Below, one piece after another: positions 42,929 to 50,307 of a stretch of 64,000 bases of DNA (its first letter is position 1; each line of letters starts with the position of its first letter). Under the pieces are notes generated by a model that was not told the DNA's origin, ran no database searches, and was given only the letters and a program-made list of their open reading frames with translations. Made by a program: the position numbers and the translations under genes. The DNA is from AC-37 sp036386455 (GTDB taxonomy: Bacteria > Actinomycetota > Thermoleophilia > Solirubrobacterales > Thermoleophilaceae): contig DASVVS010000056.1 of the NCBI GenBank assembly GCA_036386455.1, positions 6,312-70,311 of the forward strand. Direction: 5' to 3'.

Positions 42929-43527
42929 GCCCGCAGCCCCGCGTCCTCGAGCGCGGCGCGCACCAGCGCGTCGTAGCGCTCGGCCTTCAGATCGCCGAGC
43001 GGGTCGTCCGTGTGGCGCAGGAGCTGCCCGTACGGCAGGGCGAACGCCGCGCGCATGGCGAGCAGCCGCCGGCGCTCGGGCTCGTCGGCGCCGGTCAGCA
43101 CGCGCGAGGCGGCGGTCAGGGTCCGCACCTCCCGCACGCGCCCGGGCAGGAACCGCTGCAGCACGAGCGCGGTCGGGATGAGGAACGTGAGCCAGCCGAG
43201 CAGGTCCGCGAGGTCGTGAGCGCTCTCCTCGCCCTGGCGGCCGGCCTCGATGGTCTTGCCGCCCGTGGTGCCGCCGGCGTCGCGCAGCCCGCCCGCCACG
43301 TCACCGCCGATCACCGGCGTGTCCTCCACGGCGTCGGCGGCCGTGCCGAATCCCGACCGGACCGACTCGCCCGCGTCCTGGACCCCCTGACCCAGCCCGG
43401 CCAGCTCGTCCACCGAGTCGTGGACCCAGTTTCCCAGCAGCGCGAAGACGATCGCGGCGAGCACGATCGCCGCGTCGGTGGCGATCGACCGGGTGCGGCG
43501 GCGCGGGACGTCTGGATAGAGGCGCAC
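42925..43527 (-). CDS. Two-helix membrane protein upstream of an acyl-CoA dehydrogenase
   Basis: 200 residues from a GTG. Helices AAIVLAAIVFALLGNWV (about 20-37) and LLGWLTFLIPTALVL (about 107-125) flank an external loop rich in Gly/Asp (VIGGDVAGGLRDAGG). The last 70 residues are cytoplasmic and helical (LLAMRAAFALPYGQLL). Its end overlaps the acyl-CoA dehydrogenase start (GTGA). Function unknown; a membrane recruitment role for that enzyme is speculation. Confidence 0.65.
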   Translation of the reverse strand: MRLYPDVPRRRTRSIATDAAIVLAAIVFALLGNWVHDSVDELAGLGQGVQDAGESVRSGFGTAADAVEDTPVIGGDVAGGLRDAGGTTGGKTIEAGRQGEESAHDLADLLGWLTFLIPTALVLQRFLPGRVREVRTLTAASRVLTGADEPERRRLLAMRAAFALPYGQLLRHTDDPLGDLKAERYDALVRAALEDAGLRA

Positions 43528-43540
43528 TTAGACTTGCAGC

Positions 43541-43948
43541 ATGACGCAGGACGAATCTCGGGTCCTCACCGACCAGGAGCACCGCAAGGACGTCGACGCC
43601 GAATCGGGCAAGAGCATCAACGCCCAGGTCTCGAACGCAATGGTCGGACTCAAGAAGGAGTTCTACGGCCGCGGCCCGACCAAGGCCAAGACGTTCATCA
43701 ACGACAACTACATCTTCTGCGTGCTGGAGGGCGGCCTCACGCGCAACGAGGAGACGCTCATCGCGAACGGCGAGCACGAGCTCGTGCGCACCTACCGGCT
43801 GCGCTTCCAGGAGGTCATGCGCGACTCGACGATCGACGCCGTCGAGCGCATCACCCGCCGCAAGGTCGTCGGCTACCACAGCCAGATCGTCTTCGAACCG
43901 GAGTTCGGGTTCGAGATCTTCGTCCTGGACGAGCCGCCGGCGGCGTAG
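43541..43948 (+). CDS. DUF2294 protein
   Basis: 135 residues. NAQVSNAMVGLKKEFYGRGP, then FCVLEGGLTRNEETLI and RKVVGYHSQIVFEPEFG match the DUF2294 signature (also labelled Na-translocating decarboxylase-like). No biochemical role is established. The leader MTQDESRVLTDQEHRKDVDA is extra. A 6-G/5-C hairpin follows the stop. Confidence 0.8.
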   Translation: MTQDESRVLTDQEHRKDVDAESGKSINAQVSNAMVGLKKEFYGRGPTKAKTFINDNYIFCVLEGGLTRNEETLIANGEHELVRTYRLRFQEVMRDSTIDAVERITRRKVVGYHSQIVFEPEFGFEIFVLDEPPAA

Positions 43949-43955
43949 GACGGGC

Positions 43956-43972
43956 GGGGGGTTGTAACCCCC
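43956..43972 (+). terminator. Hairpin after the DUF2294 gene
   Basis: GGGGG-TTGTAA-CCCCC, directly after the stop codon. It is GC-only in the stem and lacks a T-run. Confidence 0.45.
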
Positions 43973-44044
43973 ACGCAGCGGAATCGTCACGAACGCGACG
44001 CAGAAGACACCCTCGTGTAACGCGCGCCGTGGAACAATGAGCCC

Positions 44045-44251
44045 GTGGCCGAAGCCGACGACCTCCGCCAGTTCATGCGTGACATGAACACCCGCGCCGA
44101 CAGGCGCACCGATGCCATCGTCCGGCGGCTGGATGATCAGGCGGCAGCGATGCGCGAGCAGGCAGCGGAGACACGCGACATGCGCGCGCAGATCCGCGCG
44201 AACACCGAGGGCCTCCTCCGCGTGCTCGACGAGCTGCGCGGCCCGGCCTAG
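44045..44251 (+). CDS. Mini coiled-coil protein, copy 1
   Basis: 68 residues from a GTG. Almost entirely helical: MREQAAETRDMRAQIRAN is a heptad-like pattern of small hydrophobic and polar residues. The C-terminus EGLLRVLDELRGPA is nearly identical in the next gene, showing recent duplication. No other motif. Confidence 0.6.
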   Translation: MAEADDLRQFMRDMNTRADRRTDAIVRRLDDQAAAMREQAAETRDMRAQIRANTEGLLRVLDELRGPA

Positions 44252-44266
44252 CTCCATCCTTCCCCC

Positions 44267-44494
44267 ATGGGCGAACCCGACGACCTCCGCCAGTTCATGC
44301 GCGAGTTGCTCACGCGGTTCGACCGCTCGCTTAGCGTGATCGACCGGCGACTCGACGATCAGGCGGCCGAGATGCGCGAGCAGGCCGCTGTGATGCGCGC
44401 ACAGGCCACGGCGATGCGGAACATGGCTGACGAGATCCGCGCGAACACGCAGGGCCTCCTCCGAGTCCTCGACGAGCTGCGCGGGCCGGCCTAG
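44267..44494 (+). CDS. Mini coiled-coil protein, copy 2
   Basis: 75 residues. It shares DDLRQFMR at the start and QGLLRVLDELRGPA at the end with the gene before it. The middle has one extra seven-residue unit of the MREQAAV-MRAQATA-MRNMADE type. Both end in the same GPA stop context. The stop overlaps that of the convergent acyl-CoA dehydrogenase by four bases. Confidence 0.6.
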   Translation: MGEPDDLRQFMRELLTRFDRSLSVIDRRLDDQAAEMREQAAVMRAQATAMRNMADEIRANTQGLLRVLDELRGPA

Positions 44495-45681
44495 AGCCCG
44501 TACGAGCGGCCGATCACGTCCAGCATGATCTCGTCGGTGCCGGCGCCGATGCGGTTCAGCCGCATGTCGCGCCAGACCCGCTCGATGCCGTACTCCTTCA
44601 TGTAGCCGGCGCCGCCGTGGATCTGGATGCACTCGTCGGCCACCTCCACGGCCACGCGTGAGGCGTGCAGCTTGGCCATCGAGATCTCGCGCACGGGGTA
44701 CTCGCCGTTGTTGAAGCGCCACGCGGTCGTGTAGACCATCTGCCGCGCCGACTCGATCTTGGTCGCCATCTCGGCGAACTTGTGGCGGATCACCTGGAAA
44801 TGGCCGATCTCGCGGCCGAACGCCTTGCGCTCGAGCGCGTACTCGCGCGTCTTGTCGAACGCCCGCTGCGCCCCCGCGACGCACCCCGCCGCGCCGATCA
44901 GCCGCTCCCCCTGGAGCTCCCACATGATGTGGTAGAAGCCCTTGCCGACCTCGCCGAGGATCGCGTCGTCGGGCACGCGCACGTCGTTGAACGCGAGCAG
45001 CGCCGTGTCGGACGCGTGCATGCCGAGCTTCTCGAGCCGCTTCTCACGGACGACGCCGGGCAGGTCCATGTCGACCAGGAAGAGCGTGAAGCCGTCGTAG
45101 CCGGCATCGGGATCGGTCTTCGTGACGAGCACGATGTAGTCGGCCCGGTGACCGTTGGTGATGTAGGTCTTCGAGCCGTTGATGACCCACTCGCCGGCGG
45201 CGTCGTCGCGCACCGCGCGGGTGCGGATGCCGGCGACGTCGGAGCCGGCGTCCGGCTCGGTGATCCCCAGGCACGAGATCCGCTCGCCCTTGATCGAGGG
45301 CACGAGGTAGCGCTGCTTCTGCTCCTCGGTGCCGAACAGGTGGACCGGCGGCGTGGCCATGTCCGTGTGCACCGCGATGCCCATCGCGAGCCCGCCCGAG
45401 CGCGCGGCGCCGATCTCCTCGGCCAGCACGATGTTCGAGAAGTAGTCGCCGCCCTGGCCGCCGTACTCCTCCGGGTAGGAGAGCCCGAGGAAGCCGAGCT
45501 CGCCCATCCGCTGGAAGACCCAGTCGGGAAAGGTGGTCTCCTCCCACTCGTCGGCGTGGGGCGCGAGCTCGGCCTCGGCGAACCGGCGGATCGAGTCGCG
45601 GAGCTGGTCGTGCTCGTCGGTGAAGATGAAGTGACGGCGCTTTGAGCCGTGGTCCGGCTTGAGGGTCTCGGCGGTGGTCAT
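44491..45681 (-). CDS. Acyl-CoA dehydrogenase, paralogue of the one 1.5 kb away
   Basis: 396 residues. GFLGLSYPEEYGGQGGDYFS, GITEPDAGSDVAGIRT, NGSKTYITNG, FGREIGHFQVIRHKFAEM and QIHGGAGYMKEYGIERVWRD are closely similar to the other copy. DEIMLDVIGRSYGL ends it as DEIMKEILGKTLGL ends the other. Substrate range cannot be read from sequence. Upstream gap is 82 bases and holds a perfect GCGCCTTGGCGC palindrome at 45745-45756. Confidence 0.92.
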   Translation of the reverse strand: MTTAETLKPDHGSKRRHFIFTDEHDQLRDSIRRFAEAELAPHADEWEETTFPDWVFQRMGELGFLGLSYPEEYGGQGGDYFSNIVLAEEIGAARSGGLAMGIAVHTDMATPPVHLFGTEEQKQRYLVPSIKGERISCLGITEPDAGSDVAGIRTRAVRDDAAGEWVINGSKTYITNGHRADYIVLVTKTDPDAGYDGFTLFLVDMDLPGVVREKRLEKLGMHASDTALLAFNDVRVPDDAILGEVGKGFYHIMWELQGERLIGAAGCVAGAQRAFDKTREYALERKAFGREIGHFQVIRHKFAEMATKIESARQMVYTTAWRFNNGEYPVREISMAKLHASRVAVEVADECIQIHGGAGYMKEYGIERVWRDMRLNRIGAGTDEIMLDVIGRSYGL

Positions 45682-45763
45682 GCCGCGAGCTTACGGCAAA
45701 GTGAGAAGTGACGCTTCCTACTTCCCGCGACCCGGCGGCGCGGTGCGCCTTGGCGCGACTCCG

Positions 45764-46216
45764 CTAGCGCGAGCCGAACTGCACGGTCCAGATCGTGGCC
45801 TTGCCGCCGCGGAAGTTGCCGGAGGCGCGTCCGGCGCCCACGTAGCGGAAGCCGCGGTCCACGATCACCGCCCGGTGCCCGGGGGAGTTGAGCCACATCC
45901 GGAAGGTCGCGCTGACGCGGGCCGACGTGCCGGAGCTCCACGCGAGGATCTCCCCGAGCCGGCGGTACTTGCTGCTCGCCTGGATCCGGCTCGCGTGCCC
46001 GAAGTAGCCGGCGTTCATCTGCTTCCACGAGTAGCGCTCCGCGGAGCGGGTCAGGCTCTTCGACTTCCGGACCTTGGGCAGCCCGTGATTCGCCCTGTAC
46101 GAGTTGATCTTGGCGAGCATCTGGTCCTCGGCCGAGCGACCGGCGAGAGCCGGTGCGGCGGGGCTGAGCAGGCACGCCACGAGCGTGCACAGGACGAGCA
46201 TCCGGAAGCGAGGCAT
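45764..46216 (-). CDS. Secreted CAP-domain (SCP/PR1) protein under a c-di-AMP riboswitch
   Basis: 150 residues with a signal peptide (MLVLCTLVACLLSPAAPALA). The CAP motifs are the N-terminal MLAKINSYRANHGLPKV, SWKQMNAGYFGHASRI, MWLNSPGHRAVIVDRGFRYVGAG and the end TIWTVQFG, with His in FGH and Glu in LGEILAWSS. Bacterial CAP proteins are exported, often associated with the cell wall. The ATG of MPRFRM has GAGGGGG before it. The 5' leader contains a ydaO-type riboswitch, so expression should follow c-di-AMP. Confidence 0.87.
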   Translation of the reverse strand: MPRFRMLVLCTLVACLLSPAAPALAGRSAEDQMLAKINSYRANHGLPKVRKSKSLTRSAERYSWKQMNAGYFGHASRIQASSKYRRLGEILAWSSGTSARVSATFRMWLNSPGHRAVIVDRGFRYVGAGRASGNFRGGKATIWTVQFGSR

Positions 46217-46220
46217 GTAG

Positions 46221-46235
46221 CGACCCCCTCGGTCG
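46221..46235 (-). promoter_or_regulatory. Hairpin masking the CAP-gene ribosome site
   Basis: CGACC and GGTCG pair around GAGGG. The Shine-Dalgarno-like GAGGGGG is partly in the loop and 3' arm. It could be the expression platform of the riboswitch just upstream. Confidence 0.4.
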
Positions 46236-46254
46236 TGTAGCCGTCTATTCGGGT

Positions 46255-46382
46255 TCGGTTGTCTTCCCTGGCGCCTTCGGGGTGAGCTGTCGGGCTCGCG
46301 CAGTGCGCTACGGGCACGGTGATGTGCTCGATTCGCCCCGGCCGGTGTGCGGCAACCGGCAGTGGTTCCCCCGATCGTCCGG
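46255..46382 (-). ncRNA. c-di-AMP riboswitch (ydaO-yuaA type)
   Basis: Reading the minus strand from about 46380: ATCGGGGGAACCAC, then a GC-rich stem, GGGGCGAATCGAG, a variable stem, then GAGCCCGACAGCTCACC followed by AAGGC and AGGGAAGAC. These blocks and their order are the conserved core of the ydaO aptamer (GGGGAACC, GGGGUGAAUC, CCGUCAGCUAACC, AGGGAAG). The element lies in the 5' leader of a secreted CAP-domain gene, the kind of cell-wall target these riboswitches have in actinobacteria. Boundaries are approximate. Confidence 0.85.
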
Positions 46383-46389
46383 ACTGGGC

Positions 46390-46437
46390 GTCCGACCGAT
46401 TCGGCGGGCGCCACTATACCCGCGTTATCGGTCGGAC
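46390..46437. promoter_or_regulatory. Eleven-base inverted repeat around the riboswitch promoter
   Basis: GTCCGACCGAT (46390-46400) and ATCGGTCGGAC (46427-46437) are perfect complements, with 26 bases between. The -10 TATAGT of the minus-strand riboswitch/CAP promoter (46413-46418) lies in the middle. The arms would suit two dimers or one looping regulator; no protein is assigned. Confidence 0.5.
46413..46418 (-). promoter_or_regulatory. -10 box of the CAP/riboswitch transcript
   Basis: TATAGT on the minus strand is five of six to consensus, about 30 bases upstream of the first conserved aptamer bases. No good -35 is visible at 16-18 bases, suggesting an activator or an alternative sigma factor. 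Confidence 0.4.
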
Positions 46438-46517
46438 AGATCACGTGGCGCGGAGCCGCTTCACGACGCTCCGGCGCGTGATCCGTCAGAGTGGGGAGTG
46501 GCACGTCCCACTTACCG

Positions 46518-47300
46518 ATGACCTACGAGAAGCTCAGCTACACCGTCGAGGACTCGGTCGCGACCATCGCGCTCGACGACCCCGACACCCGCAACTCGCT
46601 CTCCGACGCGATGCTGAGCGACTTGATCGCCGCGTTCGAGGAGGCGCGCGACGACGACGCCGTCCGCTGCGTGATCCTGACCTCCACGCACGAGAAGGTC
46701 TTCAGCTCGGGCGGGAACGTCGCGCAGTTCGCCGCCGACACGCCGCTCGTGCACCGCCACTTCGGGACCGAGAAGTTCGTGCGGCTGTTCCGGCTGATCG
46801 GCGAGCTGGGCAAGCCGTCGCTCGTGGCCGCCAACGGGCACGTGCTGGCCGGCGCGCTCGGCCTCTCGCTCGCCTGCGACCTGATCATCGCCAAGGACAC
46901 GGCCGGCTTCGGCACGCCCGAGATCAACCTCGGCCTGTTCCCGTTCATGATCATGGCGCTGATCTACCGCAACGTGCCGCGCAAGACGGCCAACGAGATG
47001 CTGCTCCTGGGCGAGCGGATGACGGCCCAGGAGGCGAAGGAGGCGGGGATCGTGAACCGCGTCGTGCCCGCGGACGAGTTCGACGCGACGGTCCGCGAGT
47101 GGGCGGCCAAGCTCGCGTCCAAGTCGCCGGTGGTGATGCGCCTCGGCAAGGACGCGATGTTCCGCCAGCAGGACATGGCGCTGCAGGACGCGCTCGAGTT
47201 CCTCCAGTCGCAGCTGACGATCGAGCTGTCGACCGAGGACGCAGTCGAGGGCGTGACCGCGTTCTTCGAGAAGAGGGAGCCCCAGTGGAAGGGACGGTGA
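46518..47300 (+). CDS. Enoyl-CoA hydratase family protein, first gene of the catabolic operon
   Basis: 260 residues of the crotonase family. The oxyanion loop is ANGHVLAGALGLSLACD, where the first catalytic Glu of hydratases is Gly. The second is present in TPEINLGLFPFM. So it has the opposite single-Glu pattern to the other family member in the window. Start is the ATG of MTYEKLSYTV. The last codons overlap the carboxyltransferase start by 16 bases. Confidence 0.88.
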   Translation: MTYEKLSYTVEDSVATIALDDPDTRNSLSDAMLSDLIAAFEEARDDDAVRCVILTSTHEKVFSSGGNVAQFAADTPLVHRHFGTEKFVRLFRLIGELGKPSLVAANGHVLAGALGLSLACDLIIAKDTAGFGTPEINLGLFPFMIMALIYRNVPRKTANEMLLLGERMTAQEAKEAGIVNRVVPADEFDATVREWAAKLASKSPVVMRLGKDAMFRQQDMALQDALEFLQSQLTIELSTEDAVEGVTAFFEKREPQWKGR

Positions 47301-48859
47301 CGGAGGGGTCGCTCCTGCGGCCGCTGGTCGAGGACCTGCGCGAGCGGCGCGAGCGGATCAGGCTCGGCGGCGGCGAGGAGAAGATCGCCAAGCAGCACGA
47401 GCGCGACAAGCTGACCGCGCGCGAGCGGCTCGCCCTGCTGATCGACGACGGCACCTTCGTCGAGCTCGGCATCCACGGGCGGCCGCACTTCTCGCAGCGC
47501 GCGATGGAGGGGGTCGAGGCGCCGGCCGACGGCGTCGTGACGGGCTACGGGCGCGTGGACGGCCGCCTGGTGGCCGTGGCCGCCTACGACTTCACGGTGA
47601 TGGCCGGCTCGATGGGCATGACCGGCGAGCTGAAGGTCGCGCGGCTGCGCGAGATGGCGCTCCAGAAGCGCATGCCGATGGTGTGGCTGCTCGACTCGGC
47701 GGGCGCGCGGATCCAGGAGGCCGTCGGGTCCCTGTTCGCCGGCTCGGGGCACCTGTTTCGCGAGGAGGTGACCGCCAGCGGCGTGATCCCGCAGGTGGCG
47801 GCGCTGATGGGCCCGTGCGCTGCGGGCACCGCCTACATCCCGGGCCTCGCCGACTTCGTCCCGATGGTCAAGGGCCGCGGCTCGATGGCGCTCGCCGGGC
47901 CGTACCTCGTGAAGGCCGTGACCGGCGAGGACATCACGCAGGAGGAGCTCGGCGGGTCGAAGGTGCACTGCCGCAAGTCGGGCGTCGCCGACCTCGAGTG
48001 CGCCGACGACGAGGAGTGCATCCAGGCGATCAAGGACTACCTCTCGTTCTTCCCGTCGCACTGCGAGGAGCCGCCGCCGGTGATGCCCACGAGCGACCCC
48101 GTGGACCGCATGGACGAGGAGCTGCTCGACGTCCTCCCGGAGTCGAACCGCAAGCCCTACGACATGTACGACCTGATCAAGCTGATCGTGGACGACGGCT
48201 ACTGGTTCGACATGAAGCCGCAGTTCGCGAAGACCGTCATCACGTGCTTCGCGCGGATGAACGGGCGGCCGGTCGGGATCGTCGCGAGCCAGCCGAAGCA
48301 GCTCGGCGGGATCCTCGAGAACGACTCGGCCGACAAGGCCGCCCGCTTCGTGAACCTCTGCGACGCGTTCGGCATCCCGCTCGTCTTCCTGCAGGACGTG
48401 CCGGGCTTCATGGTCGGCTCGAAGGTCGAGCAGGCCGGGATCATCCGGCACGGGGCGAAGATGCTCTACGCGGTCTCGCGCGCGACCGTCCCGAAGATCA
48501 CCGTCGTGATCCGCAAGGCCTACGGCGCCGGCTACTACGTGATGAACGGCAAGGCCTACGAGCCGGACCTGATCGTCGCGTGGCCCACGGCCGAGATCAG
48601 CGTGATGGGCGCCGAGGGCGCCGTGAACATCGTCATGCGCAAGGCGATCGAGGCGGCCGACGACCCCGACGCCAAGCGCGCGGAGCTGGTCGCCAACTTC
48701 CAGAAGCTGATCGACCCGTACGTGCCCGCCGGCAACGCGATGATCGACGACATCATCGACCCGCGCGAGACGCGCCCGGTGATCGCCCGCGCGCTGGAGA
48801 TGGCCGAACGCAAGCGTGTGGAGCGGCCCTGGAAGAAGCACGGCGTGATGCCGGTATGA
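47285..48859 (+). CDS. Acyl-CoA carboxylase carboxyltransferase (beta) subunit
   Basis: 524 residues. Both crotonase-like halves are complete: AYDFTVMAGSMG, LLDSAGARIQEAVGS, GPCAAGTAYIPGLADF for the CoA side and FLQDVPGFMVGSKVEQAG, RKAYGAGYYVMNGKAYEPD for the biotin side. Propionyl-, methylcrotonyl- or geranyl-CoA carboxylase partners are all possible. No alpha (biotin carboxylase) subunit is in the window. Start is the GTG with GAGGGAG six bases upstream, inside the end of the hydratase gene. Second gene of the operon. Confidence 0.92.
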   Translation: MEGTVTEGSLLRPLVEDLRERRERIRLGGGEEKIAKQHERDKLTARERLALLIDDGTFVELGIHGRPHFSQRAMEGVEAPADGVVTGYGRVDGRLVAVAAYDFTVMAGSMGMTGELKVARLREMALQKRMPMVWLLDSAGARIQEAVGSLFAGSGHLFREEVTASGVIPQVAALMGPCAAGTAYIPGLADFVPMVKGRGSMALAGPYLVKAVTGEDITQEELGGSKVHCRKSGVADLECADDEECIQAIKDYLSFFPSHCEEPPPVMPTSDPVDRMDEELLDVLPESNRKPYDMYDLIKLIVDDGYWFDMKPQFAKTVITCFARMNGRPVGIVASQPKQLGGILENDSADKAARFVNLCDAFGIPLVFLQDVPGFMVGSKVEQAGIIRHGAKMLYAVSRATVPKITVVIRKAYGAGYYVMNGKAYEPDLIVAWPTAEISVMGAEGAVNIVMRKAIEAADDPDAKRAELVANFQKLIDPYVPAGNAMIDDIIDPRETRPVIARALEMAERKRVERPWKKHGVMPV

Positions 48860-49356
48860 CGGCGCGGACGCGCCCGCGCGGAGTCGGACCTCGCGTGCTG
48901 AGGCTGCTCGACGCTCAGTACCGGGTCTACGACCGCATGCGCCACCGCGACGCCTTCGCGGTCGCTCGGCGCCCCGGCACGGCGCCGAGCTTCGAGCACA
49001 TGCGCGGCGCCCGCCAGGCGCTGGTCGTCACCTTCAAGCGCGACGGGGAGCCGGTGCCGACCCCCGTGAACTTCGGGCTCGACGAGGCCGGGCACCTGTT
49101 CTTCCGGACCGAGGCCCGCACCCCGAAGGTCGCGCGGATCGTGAACGACCCGCACGTGAGGGTCGGCCCCTGCAACCTCCGCGGCCGCCCCACCGGTCCG
49201 GTCGCCGAGGGGCGCGCCCAGATCCTCCCGCCCGGAGACCACGGGCGCGCCCACGCGGCCATTGCCCGCAACTGGAGCACCGCGATGAAGCCCTACGAGA
49301 AGGTCGCCAACCGCGTGCCCGTCGAGCTCGCCTACGTGGAGGTCACACCCGCATGA
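48856..49356 (+). CDS. F420/FMN split-barrel (PPOX-class) protein
   Basis: 166 residues. The split-barrel core reads QALVVTFKRDGEPVPTPVNFG, HLFFRTEARTPKVARIVNDP and PVAEGRAQIL. Proteins of this class bind FMN or F420 and reduce a range of small molecules. ATGA overlap with the gene before and the gene after makes it an integral part of the operon. Confidence 0.8.
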   Translation: MTARTRPRGVGPRVLRLLDAQYRVYDRMRHRDAFAVARRPGTAPSFEHMRGARQALVVTFKRDGEPVPTPVNFGLDEAGHLFFRTEARTPKVARIVNDPHVRVGPCNLRGRPTGPVAEGRAQILPPGDHGRAHAAIARNWSTAMKPYEKVANRVPVELAYVEVTPA

Positions 49357-50291
49357 GCCGCTTCGAGGATCCCGCGATCATCACGTGCTCGATCTCGGGC
49401 GCCGTCGCCAACCGCGACCAGTGCCCCGCGATCCCGTACACGCCGGAGGAGTACGCCGCCGAGGCGCGCCGGATCGTGGACGAGGGCGGCGCGATGATCC
49501 ACATCCACGCGCGCACGCCGGAGGGCGTCCCGTCCTACGAGGTCGAGGACTTCCGGGCGATCACCGAGGCGATCCACGACGCCGTGGACGACGTGATCAT
49601 CAACTACTCGACCGGCGCCGTGGGCGTGCCGATCGAGAAGCGGATCGAGTACCTGCGCGCGCTGAAGCCGGACGTCGCCGCGCTGAACATGGGCTCGATG
49701 AACTACGCGAAGTACTCGCGGCGGCGGAACGACTTCGTGTTCCACACGGTCTTCGAGAACTCGTTCGAGACGATCATGACCTTCGTGCGGGAGATGAACG
49801 AGCTGGGCATCCGGCCCGAGCACGAGTGCTTCGACTCCGGGCACATCGCCAACCTCGACCCGCTGATCGACATGGGGCTCCTGTCCGAGCCGCTGCAGAT
49901 CTCGTGCGTGATGGGCGTGACCGGCGGGATCCGCCCGACCGCCAAGAACCTCGCGCACATGGCCGACCAGATCCCGGGCGGCGCGCGCGGGCCGAACAAC
50001 TGGGGCGTGATCGGGATCAGCCGCGACCAGTGGATGCTCGTGGCCGCGGCGCTCACGCTGGGCGGCAACATCCGCGTCGGCCTCGAGGACAACTTCTACC
50101 TGCCGGACGGCGAGATGGCCCGCTCGAACGGGGACCTGATCGCGAAGGCGCGGCAGATGACCGAGGACGTGGGCCGGCGGCCGGCGACGGTGGCCGAGGC
50201 GCGCGAGCTGCTGGGCACGCCGAAGCGCGAGGGCGCGGAGGTGTCCCGCCGCGACATGCTGCGCCACCCGATCGAGTCGGCCGAGGGATGA
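49353..50291 (+). CDS. 3-keto-acid cleavage enzyme (BKACE/KCE family)
   Basis: 312 residues. The zinc motif MIHIHARTPEG (HxH) is present. TIM-barrel landmarks INYSTGAVGVPIEKR, NMGSMNYAK, ECFDSGHIANL and GIRPTAKNLAHMADQIP follow. BKACE enzymes join acetyl-CoA to a beta-keto acid and release acetoacetate plus a new CoA ester. In this operon it sits between a PPOX protein and a CoA-transferase-fold gene. Coupled by ATGA to the preceding gene. Confidence 0.92.
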   Translation: MSRFEDPAIITCSISGAVANRDQCPAIPYTPEEYAAEARRIVDEGGAMIHIHARTPEGVPSYEVEDFRAITEAIHDAVDDVIINYSTGAVGVPIEKRIEYLRALKPDVAALNMGSMNYAKYSRRRNDFVFHTVFENSFETIMTFVREMNELGIRPEHECFDSGHIANLDPLIDMGLLSEPLQISCVMGVTGGIRPTAKNLAHMADQIPGGARGPNNWGVIGISRDQWMLVAAALTLGGNIRVGLEDNFYLPDGEMARSNGDLIAKARQMTEDVGRRPATVAEARELLGTPKREGAEVSRRDMLRHPIESAEG

Positions 50292-50307
50292 GCCGGGCCG
50301 GCCTCCG

